Positions 11,699 to 22,443 of a stretch of DNA of 64,000 nt are shown here, piece by piece; the first letter of the stretch is position 1; the number at the start of each line of letters is the position of its first letter. The notes beneath the pieces are model-generated. The model did no database searches, had not been told where the DNA came from, and worked only from the letters and a program-made list of their open reading frames with translations. The stretch is from Ceratocystis colombiana (taxonomy: Eukaryota > Ascomycota > Sordariomycetes > Microascales > Ceratocystidaceae): contig JAOSLS010000118.1 in the NCBI GenBank assembly GCA_026419805.1, positions 1-64,000 of the forward strand. Reading direction: 5' to 3'. The translations under genes and the position numbers were made by a program.

Positions 11699-12378
11699 AT
11701 GAGCGACTGGGACCAAGTCACCAAGATTGGCAGCCGTGTCAACACCGGCGGTGGTGGCCCCCGTGAAGCAGTTGTTCGCGGCAAGAGCGCCCTGAACGCT
11801 GCTCAGCGCAGTGGTGCTGTCATCGGCACTGAAAAGAAGTACGCCATTGGCAATGCTGTAGGTACCCCCCCCCCCTCTCTTCTTCAGCCCATCACCGCAT
11901 CTACAACCCTTGCAGTACCGAGGTCGACCCCTTGTTTCTGCTGCCTCATCCGCTATCGCCACCCCGTTGTTAATTGGCTATGCTACGAGATCCTACCAGA
12001 CTCCCCCTCTGCACCAAATACCTCCAACGCTCTAACACTGGCTAACCTCGCCTTTCTTCCAAACAGGCCAAGTCCGGTGGTAGTGAGGGCCAGCGCCTGA
12101 CCAAAGTCGACCGCTCCGACGACATCATCAAGCCCAACACCGTTGGCAAGCTCGTTGGCGATACCATCGCCAAGGCTCGCCAGGCTATAGAGCCCAAGAT
12201 GACCCAAAAGGACCTTGCCACCCGCTGCAACACCACGCCCAACATCGTCGGTGAATTCGAGCGCGGCACCGCAACCCCCGACCAAAAGGTGCTGGGCAAC
12301 ATGGAGCGTGTGCTCAACGTCAAGCTCAGAGGTTCCGATATTGGCAAGCCCAAGTTCGCCAAGAAGGAGAAGAAATAA
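11699..12378 (+). CDS. MBF1: Multiprotein bridging factor 1 (transcriptional coactivator, XRE-type HTH)
   Basis: Two exons, 11699-11857 and 12067-12378, give 156 aa, the normal MBF1 length. The N-terminal MBF1 region reads MSDWDQVTKIGSR and continues to about residue 65. The C-terminal Cro/C1-type helix-turn-helix spans about residues 87-140 and includes MTQKDLATRCNTTPNIVGEF. It ends in a basic Lys-rich tail. MBF1 bridges TBP and bZIP activators, is a nuclear and cytoplasmic coactivator, and also acts on stalled ribosomes in yeast. The intron (11858-12066) is unusually long for this locus, starts GTAGGT and contains an 11-C homopolymer. A bZIP of the Atf1 class, a typical type of partner, lies 20 kb away; that proximity is probably coincidental. 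Confidence 0.95.
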
Positions 12379-13129
12379 ATACAGTCTCTCCATTGCGTGT
12401 GGTTGGTGGAAACTTAATATTCTCGGCTGCAAACTGGCCCCCCTCAAATGAACTGGATTCATGTCTAGGAGCCGAGCTGAGCGTCTGCTCGAGTGTTGTG
12501 TGTTTGTAAGAGTTGACGGAATCAGATTCCTGCAACTGTTGAATAAACACGCCATCTCAGTTTCGTCGGGACATCAGAGTTCTTGATTTCTTTTCTTTAT
12601 ACACCTAGAGCTGTCAAGCCTCGGGGTCATCGAAAGGGCCGTCAGCCATGGTTGTGATGACACCAAGTTACCAGGTATTTCCAAGCGTTTCTAAAATGCG
12701 CGTTATATACCATCACTGGTTGATGGCTGGTGTCTAGCGGGTTTTTGTTTTTGTTTTTTTCATCCATGTTCCCTCTGTATCAACAACTCCAACAATATAT
12801 ACATTACCTTGCTTGAATATAAGCTGAAAGGCAGAAGTCAGAATGCCTCTAGATGCATGGAAGAATATGTATGTATTAAGACAGCAGTCAGAATGCGGCT
12901 CATCATGTATACTAAGACAGCCACCACCAATTAAAAAAACACCTGCCCATTGAAGTTGAGACCAAACGCCAAGACAGAGAGGAAAGAGCAATAAAGAAAA
13001 AAAACAAATGAAAAGTGGAAAATATGCCATCCAATGAAAACTCCGAACCAAGAGGGTATCGCCAAGTGAAAGTCATTCACAAACCGTTTACTTGTTTATT
13101 CCAAACACCAAAGCAACAGCTTCGCCAAG
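12379..13129. other. Convergent 3' intergenic region
   Basis: This lies between the stops of MBF1 (+) and CDT1 (-). It holds both 3' untranslated regions. No further gene is seen. Confidence 0.5.
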
Positions 13130-14608
13130 CTATGCGGGAATCAGTTTCGCGATACGGTTATGGATTACCGACGTGCCGGGAAACATATCTCGCTCCATCA
13201 CCAAAAACTCGCGGCCGCGCACATTCAACACCTTGACGAATTCGGGTGCCACATCCTTGGCAATTATATCCAAGCATGCACGCGCCTCCTCTTGACCCAG
13301 AGGCGATGGAAATGAGTCTATGATACGAACCATGGCTGCGGCTAATGGGAACGACTGTCTGCTCATGCCATTCACCTGCAGCATCATTTCCAGCGTGCCG
13401 GCAATGTGCTCCGCACGGAGCAGTGTGTCCTTGCGGGCCATGTCTGCGGTAGAGTTGAGGTTCTGCCGAGCCGCTGCCTCCTTCAGTCGGATACGTTGCA
13501 GCATAGTCAACGGCTTGCCAGTCGTAGGGTCCGTAGTCGGGATGACACTATGAGCCGGCCGGGCAACAGCCGCACGCAATTGTTCCAGTACGTTTGGCCG
13601 TGTGGCCTTGGGGGCCGTCGTCATTGCCTGACGCTTGATGGGCGCCTGTGGGAGATCAGACAACGAAAGGCTGTCGAATGAAACTTCAATCTCTTCGGCC
13701 GATGTAGGCATAGGTACACGCTCGCTAATCCGCTCGGTGCAGAGGGCACGCAAGTTTTGTTCAAAAGCATTACAGACAGCAGCGACATCTATGGCGCGGT
13801 CGGTGGTAAGGCGCAGACACATCAGAGAGCCAAACTCCATGACATCGAATGGCGATGCGCAGCCATTGTATGTCTGGATGGCCACAATACGGCGCATATC
13901 TTCAATGGTGACAAGGCGCTTTCCCCAGTAGCGAGTCACTTGGGGCAGAACTTCGCGGAGCTTGAGGATATCCGAGGATCCATTATGAGCAATCTGCAGC
14001 ACGACAGTACGCATGAATGCAGTGTGTAAACCAAGAAAGTCATCGAATTCGATGGGAAGCCCGCTCTTGGTTTTACGGCGGACGGCCTTGAAGAAATCCT
14101 CGATTCGGCTGTTGTTGGGCGGCGCAATTGTCTTCTTGACAGTGCGTTTAGATACACGAGCGGAGTCGGTGCGGCCACTTCTGGGAGTGCGCGTAACGCG
14201 TTTTTCTGTCGATGTAGGTGTTTGTGATCCGCTGAAAGGGAGTGTGAGGGTAGGTTTCGACGGTGTAGTAAAGATGGGAGCGGGAATCTTGACTTCCGCA
14301 GAGTCAACATGTTCCTGAATTCGCACGCGCTTCACCACCTTGACTGGTGTTACAGGCTCTACAGTCGAATCTGTGTCCGATGAAGGCTCGTCTGAGCCAC
14401 AGACGGCTTTCCGCTTCTTTGGGTTAAGGTTGACAGCAATTGGTGCAGTCGTGGTGGCAGAATGTTTAATGAAAGCAGCCTTCTTCGCGTCCAGCGGGGA
14501 GGGGGCAATTGCAGATTTGATGGTACGGCCATAGGCCATGATTTCCTTCTGGGCGGCAGGCGAGGCAGTTGCCATCGCGGCACGGGTTCTGGTAGCAACA
14601 CGAGCCAT
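13130..14608 (-). CDS. CDT1: DNA replication licensing factor CDT1
   Basis: Single exon, 492 aa from the ATG at 14608. A longer frame could start at 14680, but those 24 extra residues are hydrophobic, unlike any CDT1 N-terminus, so I treat them as leader. The N-terminal 160 residues are disordered and basic with a KKRK cluster near 63-67. A central winged-helix region begins about residue 181. The C-terminal winged helix (about 385-492) includes the LLRAEHIAGTLEMML helix. CDT1 loads MCM2-7 onto ORC/Cdc6-bound origins. Just before the central domain, residues 166-173 (NSRIEDFF) followed by KAVRRK resemble a PCNA-interacting PIP box with the basic +4 residue of a CRL4-Cdt2 degron, though Gln is replaced by Asn and the TD pair by ED. 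An MCB element lies about 500 bp upstream. Confidence 0.85.
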   Translation of the reverse strand: MARVATRTRAAMATASPAAQKEIMAYGRTIKSAIAPSPLDAKKAAFIKHSATTTAPIAVNLNPKKRKAVCGSDEPSSDTDSTVEPVTPVKVVKRVRIQEHVDSAEVKIPAPIFTTPSKPTLTLPFSGSQTPTSTEKRVTRTPRSGRTDSARVSKRTVKKTIAPPNNSRIEDFFKAVRRKTKSGLPIEFDDFLGLHTAFMRTVVLQIAHNGSSDILKLREVLPQVTRYWGKRLVTIEDMRRIVAIQTYNGCASPFDVMEFGSLMCLRLTTDRAIDVAAVCNAFEQNLRALCTERISERVPMPTSAEEIEVSFDSLSLSDLPQAPIKRQAMTTAPKATRPNVLEQLRAAVARPAHSVIPTTDPTTGKPLTMLQRIRLKEAAARQNLNSTADMARKDTLLRAEHIAGTLEMMLQVNGMSRQSFPLAAAMVRIIDSFPSPLGQEEARACLDIIAKDVAPEFVKVLNVRGREFLVMERDMFPGTSVIHNRIAKLIPA

Positions 14609-16018
14609 GGTAATCAAGCGTCCGAATGTAGAAACAATCAAGTATAAAGCCAAAGTAAACAAAGAGACGAGAATGGCCAAGAGAAGTTGCGATAGAGAGC
14701 AAAAATTGAGATGAGATTAGTATAGAAAGAGCAATTGAAGGAGAGGATGGCTGCCGAGGTGGTATAGCAACTACACAGTCAGAAATGCAAGAAACCAAAG
14801 TGAGTGGGATAAAGAACGGATGAAGCTTTCTGAAGAAAGAATTTATGAAGGTTGTTGCTCAGTAAACAACAACAGTTGAAAAAACAAAATGGACGCCGTT
14901 GAAGCTATGGAATTTGAGAAGACACAGAGCAAATAAGAACGGAATAAAAAAGGAAAGGCTGGCTCAAGCTTTTTCTGTGTAAACAAATCCCCCCTCCATC
15001 AACTGTGGGCGACGGTTTTCATACCCTTGACCCGTTACCACGGAAGTGAGCAAATCGCGACGACAACCAAGAACACGTCCCCCCTGAAGCGCGTTTTCTT
15101 TCTTCGGTGTACGCGTCTTGATTGGCCAATATCATGAAATGTAAGTGAATGGTGGGGTCTCTACCTTCCCCATTTGGATAAATTGGGATTTCGCGCTCAG
15201 AGTAATGACAGCGCGTAGCTTTGTGCGCTCTTGGTCTTCATAAATATTTATATGCATTTTGTGAGCATCTGCTGGACATATGTGCTGGAATGTGCTCAAA
15301 GTGATACGACAACTTGCTGTCGAAAATGACCACAGACAATACACGCAGTTGGACTGGCAACCATAGGGTTACCCGAGCCGAGAGATCATATATACAAAGT
15401 CGGCTTGTCGCCAAGTTGGCGTCCGACAGCTCAAAGTGAGCCAAGTGTGCTTTTGTCATGCATGAAATTACGCACTATCCAGATAAATGTGGCAAGAAGA
15501 TGAATGTATTATGTTCAATTTGATCCAATCAAAGAAGAGGACATGAAAAAAGCTGGCTTCGTGACAACATTGTTGTGAAAATACCATGATGGATGGACTA
15601 GCCCTAGGACAATCTAGATCGGTAGTTGGCTGGTTCCTAAAAAGGAAAACAAGGCATGATCTTCCGATTATATCAGGCTGAAGAAACGATCCCCCACTGA
15701 ATCAACTGAGCTTGACAAAACCTTCAATCTTTTGCGAAAGCAGAAGTGGAAAAATTATGCAAAGGAAAACGAAAAAAAAGGAATCTCTGTAAAATACCAA
15801 ATAGCTCTAAGTCTGCCACCGATAATACGGGCAATGTAAAAAAAAAAAAAAAGAAAACGCCGATATTTATCCAGCCCAAGAACCACTGAAACACATAAAG
15901 CAAACAAATAAAAGTAAGCGGAGCACTGCCGGAGCGCTCACCTAAAAGCGAAGCCTAGATGCAAGACCTGACACTGGGCCAAAGTCGTCACGATCAACTT
16001 TGCAAGGAGTAGGTTCCA
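14609..16018. other. CDT1 promoter and intergenic region
   Basis: This contains the pyrimidine-rich (minus strand) CDT1 leader, an ACGCGT box at 15111, and then AT-rich sequence with a 14-A tract near 15840. No gene is seen. Confidence 0.5.
15111..15116. promoter_or_regulatory. MCB-like element (ACGCGT) upstream of CDT1
   Basis: The palindromic MluI cell-cycle box ACGCGT lies about 500 bp upstream of the CDT1 start, with another CGCG-containing stretch about 20 bp away. MBF-type factors (Mbp1/Swi6; Cdc10/Res) use this core for G1/S genes, and cdt1 is a known target in fission yeast. Function here is inference. The same hexamer also occurs by chance inside the CDT1 coding region. Confidence 0.35.
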
Positions 16019-16246
16019 TTAATGATGGATAGCAGTTGGCAAACAGTCATGTGTGAATGAAACGGGCGAGGGTGGGGGAGGAGCAGGGACGCTGTAGTCC
16101 TCGCCATGGAAGTCTCTGATTGGGGTTGAAGATGAGACCTCGGTGCGGAGAGAAGCGTCGACCCCAGAGAAGAGCTGCTCAGAGCTGATCACGTGCAGAT
16201 AGCGGCGGGGCATGGGAGCCTGGATCACGATTTGACTGGAAGACAT
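16019..16246 (-). CDS. Small hypothetical protein (75 aa)
   Basis: The frame starts MSSSQIVIQAPMPRRYLHV and ends in a Pro-rich stretch plus a His-His terminus. Its codons are strongly C/G-ending (CGC, CTC, GTC, ATC, CTG), matching the real genes in the window rather than random intergenic frames. The ATG sits in a favourable context (CTCATCATGTC). Upstream on the same strand, about 600 bp are rich in C and T, as in the leaders of highly expressed or translationally controlled fungal genes. No signal peptide, membrane segment or known domain is visible. It could be a conserved small protein or a chance frame. I favour a real gene on codon usage. Confidence 0.5.
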   Translation of the reverse strand: MSSSQIVIQAPMPRRYLHVISSEQLFSGVDASLRTEVSSSTPIRDFHGEDYSVPAPPPPSPVSFTHDCLPTAIHH

Positions 16247-16952
16247 GATGAGCCTATCTGTATGTCGACGTCAAAGTAGAAGAGACTATGCGAGTGTGGT
16301 CTTGGTAGCCGAGAGAGGGAGAGGCCAATAGGAGCGGGTTGGTCAAGAGATTTGTTATGTATAAAGATGGAGAGAAAGTAGGTAGTAGCAGTGCCGAGCC
16401 AATGGAGATAGTGAACGAGAGAGCGAGAAGAGAAGAGAGAGGATGTGGAAAAATGTAGGGTGACGGCGGTCTAAAGAGTCGATATAGAGAGAAGAATCGA
16501 GAGAAAAGAAAAAAAAATAGCACGGTTAGGGAGGCGCTTCTGAGGAGGGGGCACAGGGCCTTTTTATCTCTGGAGAAAGGAGAAGGAGGAAATAATAAAA
16601 CACCAAAGCTAAGACAACAAGAGAAGAGATAAAAAAGATCAAAAAATAAGCCCTGCTTTTCTTGTCACAGGCGAGGCAATCAAGCAGGCAAATTGGGATA
16701 ACGCTCTACTTACCCCAATCCAGAACAAATCAAACCATAAACCCAAACAAGACGACAACGGGCAAGGGAAGGTGGAGGGAGAGAAGTTGGCAAGCGGGGG
16801 GAGGAAGATCAGGAAACCATGAATAAGAGGCTGACAGAGACGGCAGAGAAGGGGAAGGTGAGTGCGTGTGTACCTGCTACGTGCGAACATGATTAGAAGA
16901 GTCGAGATTTGCTACTGCTACGACTTCTATCTCTTCTTCATCAACACCACCA

Positions 16953-16969
16953 CCCCCCCCCCCCCCCCC
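16953..16969. repeat. Poly(C) tract, 17 C
   Basis: Seventeen consecutive C residues, followed by a CA-rich stretch. One of nine long G/C homopolymers in the window. Confidence 0.8.
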
Positions 16970-17365
16970 ACATACACACCCCACACCCCACACAATAGAA
17001 GAACCCCCGAAAAGATGGGGCGACGATCACCGTTAGTGTCCTTAGGGAGAAAGAGCAACTTTGCCCTGTCCTGCCTGCTGACGCTTTGTGTAGAGCCACA
17101 GGGTAGAGGCAAGACCGGTCACTCTGGTAAGAAGGGGAGGTGGTGTAAAATGCCAGAGAGAAAGTGGAGTCGAAGGGGGGGGGGGGTTGTAATAGTGCTG
17201 CACAGTCTTGGCCTGCTAGTATTTAAAAGTATTTGTATGTACTTACACCTATACGTGTGTGATTTGAGAGAGAAAGTGAGAAGAGAGAAGCTCATCTCAT
17301 TCAAAAACCAACAACATGCAACAGAGGCTTGACGCAATCTTGACCAGAAACTAGACCATGGTGCC

Positions 17366-17404
17366 ATTTTGGGATTTTGGGATTTTGGGCTTGGGCTTGG
17401 GCTA
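17366..17404. repeat. Tandem ATTTTGGG / CTTGGG repeat
   Basis: Three copies of ATTTTGGG run directly into two and a half copies of CTTGGG. Each unit carries GGG, so the array could form a G-quadruplex. Confidence 0.75.
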
Positions 17405-17757
17405 ACGTCTCTTGTGTTTGCCAGGCTGTTTGGACACACCTGCAATAAATTCTCGGACAAATTGGAAGGAAGTATGCGCAGTTATTAGGGCCTTTTTTTC
17501 TTCTCGCTTTCAGGCTCAGACTAGAGCAGAGCAGGGAAAGAAAGACCTCAGGATTTGCCGTAACGTCTAGGCAGGACAAAGCTATGCCGGCGGTGTGAGA
17601 TAGGCTTCTTCTTGGTCCCGCTCCATCCCGCACTGCCTAAGCCCTTTTTGCTCCTATTTAGCTTATCACTCACAGTTTAGGGATTTGCCTGATAAAGTGA
17701 TATCCTTTTCTTCCAAGTTTGTGTTGTTTCCCCGTGGGGTGTGCAGGGGAAGAAGGT

Positions 17758-17786
17758 GGGGGGGGGGGGGGGGGGGGGGGGGGGGG
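17758..17786. repeat. Poly(G) tract, 29 G
   Basis: Twenty-nine uninterrupted G residues. The length may be imprecise because sequencing homopolymers is error-prone. Confidence 0.8.
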
Positions 17787-18173
17787 AATCGGGGAAGTAG
17801 AAGCAGTAACTGGAAAGAACAATGAGGGGAGGGTGAGAACCTGCCCAAAAAAAAAAGCGATATGGAGAGCAACTGCAGGCTCTTGGTTAGGTCTTGCCTG
17901 TTTTTTTCTTCGTTTTGTTTTTGCAAACGTCCAACAGAGCCTGCTTCTCCAAATCCAAAGACACAGAGGGAAGGTGCCAACCGCAAGCACTTGATAAGGG
18001 GAAAGGCGAAGAACTCAAAAGAAGGAGGATTCTGAAAACAAACCCAACATGAAGCCCTAATCTCGGCGTTTGCAAAGGGCCGCTAGATAAATTAATGCCA
18101 TAGGCTGGCCCGGCCTTAGAACGCAGAATAAGATGCCTTCCTTTGCCATTGCATGTATGTGTGTATGTATGCA

Positions 18174-18205
18174 AGTACCATTGTACCCGAGTACTTGAGT
18201 ACATG
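18174..18205. repeat. 8-bp tandem array centred on GTAC
   Basis: GTAC occurs at 18175, 18183, 18191 and 18199, exactly 8 bp apart, in units of the form AGTACNNG. A fifth, broken unit (AGTAACCT) follows. Confidence 0.7.
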
Positions 18206-19180
18206 AGTAACCTTTGCATCGAGACAGATATGTGTAGGCCAGCTCGTCCCGGCCTGGCCTAGCCTAGTTTGACCTGGCTTGCTTCTGCTTTCACGTCCTG
18301 CCCTCCTCGCCTTCTTCGCTTGAGAAACACATGTCTGGGCATAGGTGCAATGTCTCAATGTCATTTTTCTTATTTAGAAATTGCCATGCCGTGCAACTGC
18401 ATTGCAGGATACATTTCACGATTTTAAGGGGAGGCAAGAGAATCATTGGTTCCACGTAGAAGAGATGCTACGAGGCCTGCAGAGTATACAAGAGCTCCAG
18501 GTTCAGAGTCGCTCTTCTGGCTGCTGCTCTGCCGCTTTCGTGTAAAGGAGGCCGCCATGACTGATTGTGATTCACGGGCGCATGAAATGTGATGCGTACG
18601 TGATGGTGGGCGCGCTGGTTTTAGCATCAGACTAAAGGGCAGCAATGATATTACGGGACATATACGGATGGATAGCACCAAGGCACACGCATGTATGTAT
18701 ACTGCATGTATCCAAGACGAGACAGAGATCCTCCAATTTCTGCTCTTTTGCACTGTCGTCTCGCGAAGTTAGGACGACCCGGGGATGGGTTTCTGTATTT
18801 TTTATTTTATTTTTATACATCTATTTTTTTTTTCCATAGGTTTGGCAACAGCGCTAGAACAAGCCCTGGGCTAGTATTCTTGGGCACTACCAACTCTGGA
18901 ATGGGACAGGCTGGCCTTCATGGACTAGCGAAGCTCGACACACTGTGGCTACCCCAGAAAAGTCTGGGGGGATGCTGGGACAAAGGGAAAAAGAGCCATG
19001 TCATATACTAGCCAGCCCAAGAGGCAATAATGCCGAAATCCGGGGTTCCGGAAACCGAGAAATGAACAGTGAGCAAAGACGAGAGCTGTACTTCTTTTGC
19101 ATTCCTTGGCCTTCTGTTCTCTGACCCTTCTTCCCCCATGTTTCTCTCTCCGACTTATTGCATGCTTGATGACCTGGCCG

Positions 19181-19210
19181 TGTCTTGTCTTGTCTTGTCT
19201 TGTCTTGTCT
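19181..19210. repeat. (TGTCT)6 microsatellite
   Basis: Six perfect tandem copies of the pentanucleotide TGTCT. Confidence 0.9.
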
Positions 19211-20504
19211 TGTTATGTCTGTGTCCGTCCGTGGCTTACCGCTGGTTCGCTTCAGACTTGTTTTTAGCTCAAATGAGCGAAAGAGCAGCAGCTTTTGACT
19301 CTCTGCTCCATGCACAGAGAAGTTCTGGAACAATCGCCAAAAGAAAAAGGGGATCTTGTGGGGTAAAACAAACATAGATGAGAATATATGGACTTGTGGC
19401 AGGAAGCCCTTTTTAGTTTCTCTTTTCGTCTTTGGTTGCAAGCACAGTGTACCAGTACGTACTGCCACACAATATGGGAAAGTAGCAACGAGACACACAA
19501 GGTTGGTAATTACTCAACCCCCTCCCCTTTTGGATTTTTTTTTTTACTTCTTTTCTCCATGTGCTTGCTCCCTTCATTTTACCAGCTGTACTTGTATGCT
19601 ACTTGCCTTATGTGCCCCAACCTAATGCGCTCAGCGTTAGGTGATATGCTTGTTTGGAGTAATAATGCCTGCGAGGACATAGAGCTAGACCAGGCCAGCT
19701 TACTCCAAATGAGAGCACTGTTGTCGGACGTATGTACATGCAAGCACCTCAAGTCGCGCGCTCCATGCTATGTAGACACTTTGACATGCACTTGGGAAGC
19801 GCTGAGAAAGTGCATGCATGCATGCATGAGGATATACGTGTTGGTTGGTCTGTTTGTGTCTATGGAGATATCTCAGTCCCTTCATCTCGCAGGGCAAGAT
19901 GTCCAATAAGAGGATTGGTATCGACCATTTGCCTATCTTCACACGCCGGCTTGGGACGCCTGGTGTCCTGTGTCGACCCAAGAGCCGATTTATGTTTTTT
20001 CGGGCATTTCGATTCGACTGTCGTCATTAGCCTGTAGCTCTGTGCGTCCTCATCCATTCTGACCACTGTTGCCTATGTGTTGCAAGCATCTCGCCATCTC
20101 TACAATCTTTGGTCGCAGGGCCGACTTGAGTCATGCTAATTGAAGTGGCATGTATTTATAGCCACAATGACAACAATGGCCTCAATAGTGTCATGTACTT
20201 GGTGCCCTGCTAGTAGGCCTCAAAGAACAATGAGCCTAGTGCAGCACTAGGGCTTATGCCGTATCGCACTATCTAGAAGGACCTGGTTTAGGAGTGCGCT
20301 AGTGGCTCAAGCCCTGTTCTGGTTTCCTTCCATTTTCCCTAAACATATTGTTGGCTTTAAGACGGACTAGGGGAAAAAAGACACGATTTTTGCTTGCGTC
20401 TCGCCCTGTTTCTCGCCGGATTGTGTTCTTGGGGGCAGAGGCGTGTATTAAGTAGTGGATGTTTTCACAGAGGAGGGTTTATATGTGAAGAAAGGGGGTC
20501 GCTT

Positions 20505-20516
20505 CCCCCCCCCCCC

Positions 20517-20549
<33 letters not shown>
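20505..20549. repeat. C14 followed by T29 pyrimidine tract
   Basis: Fourteen C, then TC, then twenty-nine T: a 45-nt pure pyrimidine strand that could form triplex (H-DNA). Confidence 0.8.
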
Positions 20550-22443
20550 CGTTTAGCCAGTGTTCGTCTGCTGTTTTCCTTGGAGATTTGGAGAAAAGAG
20601 TTTGTTTTCAATAATGTGTGAATTGCGCTTGCACTGCCTGTTATGTGCTGTTGTTGGGACGAGAAGAAGAAAAAGGGGAGGTCTTATTTTTCTAGGTGAG
20701 ACTTGCTTAGGCCCTCCTGCTTCTATGCTTTTGGCCAATCAGCTTGCGTTGGATGCATCACAGCACAAAACATCACGGCGTGGTAGCATTTTCCAGTGTA
20801 CACAATATTTCCTGCCGTCTGCATCAATACGAGAAGTTCCATGATGTGTCCAGCTCCCCAATGTCGCTTGCACCGTCACTAGCTGCTTGTGTGGGAGTGT
20901 CTTTTTTTTTTTTTTTCTCGCTCACTCTTCTCTCTTACTGGAACTTTGTCTCTAACAACAAAAGTATTTGTCTTGCATTCAGCTACCATATAATATCAAA
21001 CAACACGTCATGTTTTTCTCCTCCAGCGTCCCTCTTCACATCCTTTTGCATCCCTTTGATAGGTGCTTCTGCTACCTGCTGCATATGGCCAAGTTGATGT
21101 GTATGTTTTTGGAGCAAGGGGTGGGGTTGTTGTGTGGATGTGAGGATGTGAAGGGCGGCACCAATCTCAGCCCTCGGTTGCATTAGCGGATTAGCGGCTT
21201 CGTTCCGGGCACATCCCGCCTTTCCGGGGCGGGGGGTTGCAGGTGATGGCTGAGGTTTTCTTTTTCGGATTTTCCTTCATCCAACTTGCTGTGAATGTCT
21301 CCCTCCATCTCACATATCCATGTTACAGCCCCTTTCCCCCGGGCGCACCTTCACTCACAACACACACATACATACAGGAAAGAATAGGTTCTCAAGCGTC
21401 CCACAGCTTCCGTGCATTTCCGACATCTTGCGTCTTCAAGCCTCAAAGCCTCAACCCCACAAGGCTCGCGTCCCATTAGGCGGTGGTGTTTTGCTGGGTG
21501 TGTGTGTGTGTGTATGCATGCTTGGAGCAGACCCTAGCCTACCCTTGACTGACTGTTTTCGAGACTCACCGCCGGGCAGCCACAGAACGCTGGCTATTTG
21601 TCTGACATTGGAAGCCAGACTATTTGCGTGCTTGCCCTTCCATGCTTACGTTCATCTGCAAGTTGTTTGTCTAGCCAGGTCATAGCGATGCAGGAAAAAT
21701 GGGGGGGGGGGGGGTTAAATTGCAGCTCGGCTAGACACCAGCATGATATATCTCTGCCATGGCTTTGGTCCCTATTCCAGCTGCATGTCGTGATTGGACT
21801 AATTTGCAGCCTGTTTTTGCTTTCTCACCATCAGGCAGGCATCGCGCTATCAGGCAGGCACATCTTGTGCACAGCACATGCGTCTAGACCTAAATAAATG
21901 TCCCAACATTCCTGTACAACGTCAACAAGTTCTTTCCAGAGAAAAACCTCTTTGGCTGTGCATAACTAGGTAGATAAGCTGCTTGACTCACCACACGGCT
22001 GACCTCAGTGTAAGCTAGACAAAACGTTTCCCCAACAGATAAGCAAAGTGCTCTAACATGTTCTAAAAAATTTAGCCAAAGGAGAAGGCACAAACGACAG
22101 ACAGAAGCAGAAACTACCGAGTCATTTCTGATATTGGCCTACGAAAGCAAAAGGGCAGTTTCTTTATCTGTGAAGACATGTATGCATGTGGATAACGTAA
22201 AATGCAATTACTTATTGGTCGCACTAACGTGCTTTGCATTGTTTCAACTGGGGAATCCTAACTGTCTGATCCGGCCATTCACTCTAGTTTGCTGTATTTC
22301 GCATAGGGGAAGGCGCAGGCGGCTCTTGCTCCTCCCATCAACGCGAACGGACCGAGCCGAGCAGGCAATAGAAGTCATAAATTAGCGGAGTGTAGGTACT
22401 TCATGCTGCTCCCGGCAGCTTTGAACTGGGAAACCTCGCTGTT

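Larger units (their letters stand above)
16247..22443. other. 6-kb gene desert rich in simple repeats
   Basis: No protein-coding gene could be supported on either strand. The first 650 bp are probably the leader and promoter of the small minus-strand gene. The rest is marked by long G and C homopolymers, (TGTCT)n, (TG)n, TGCATGCA runs and an 8-bp GTAC array, listed separately. Non-coding RNA genes cannot be excluded from sequence alone. Confidence 0.5.

Noticed and set aside
14609..14680. 24-residue N-terminal extension of CDT1
   Set aside because: Hydrophobic and membrane-like, unlike CDT1 proteins. The internal ATG at 14608 gives a normal basic N-terminus.
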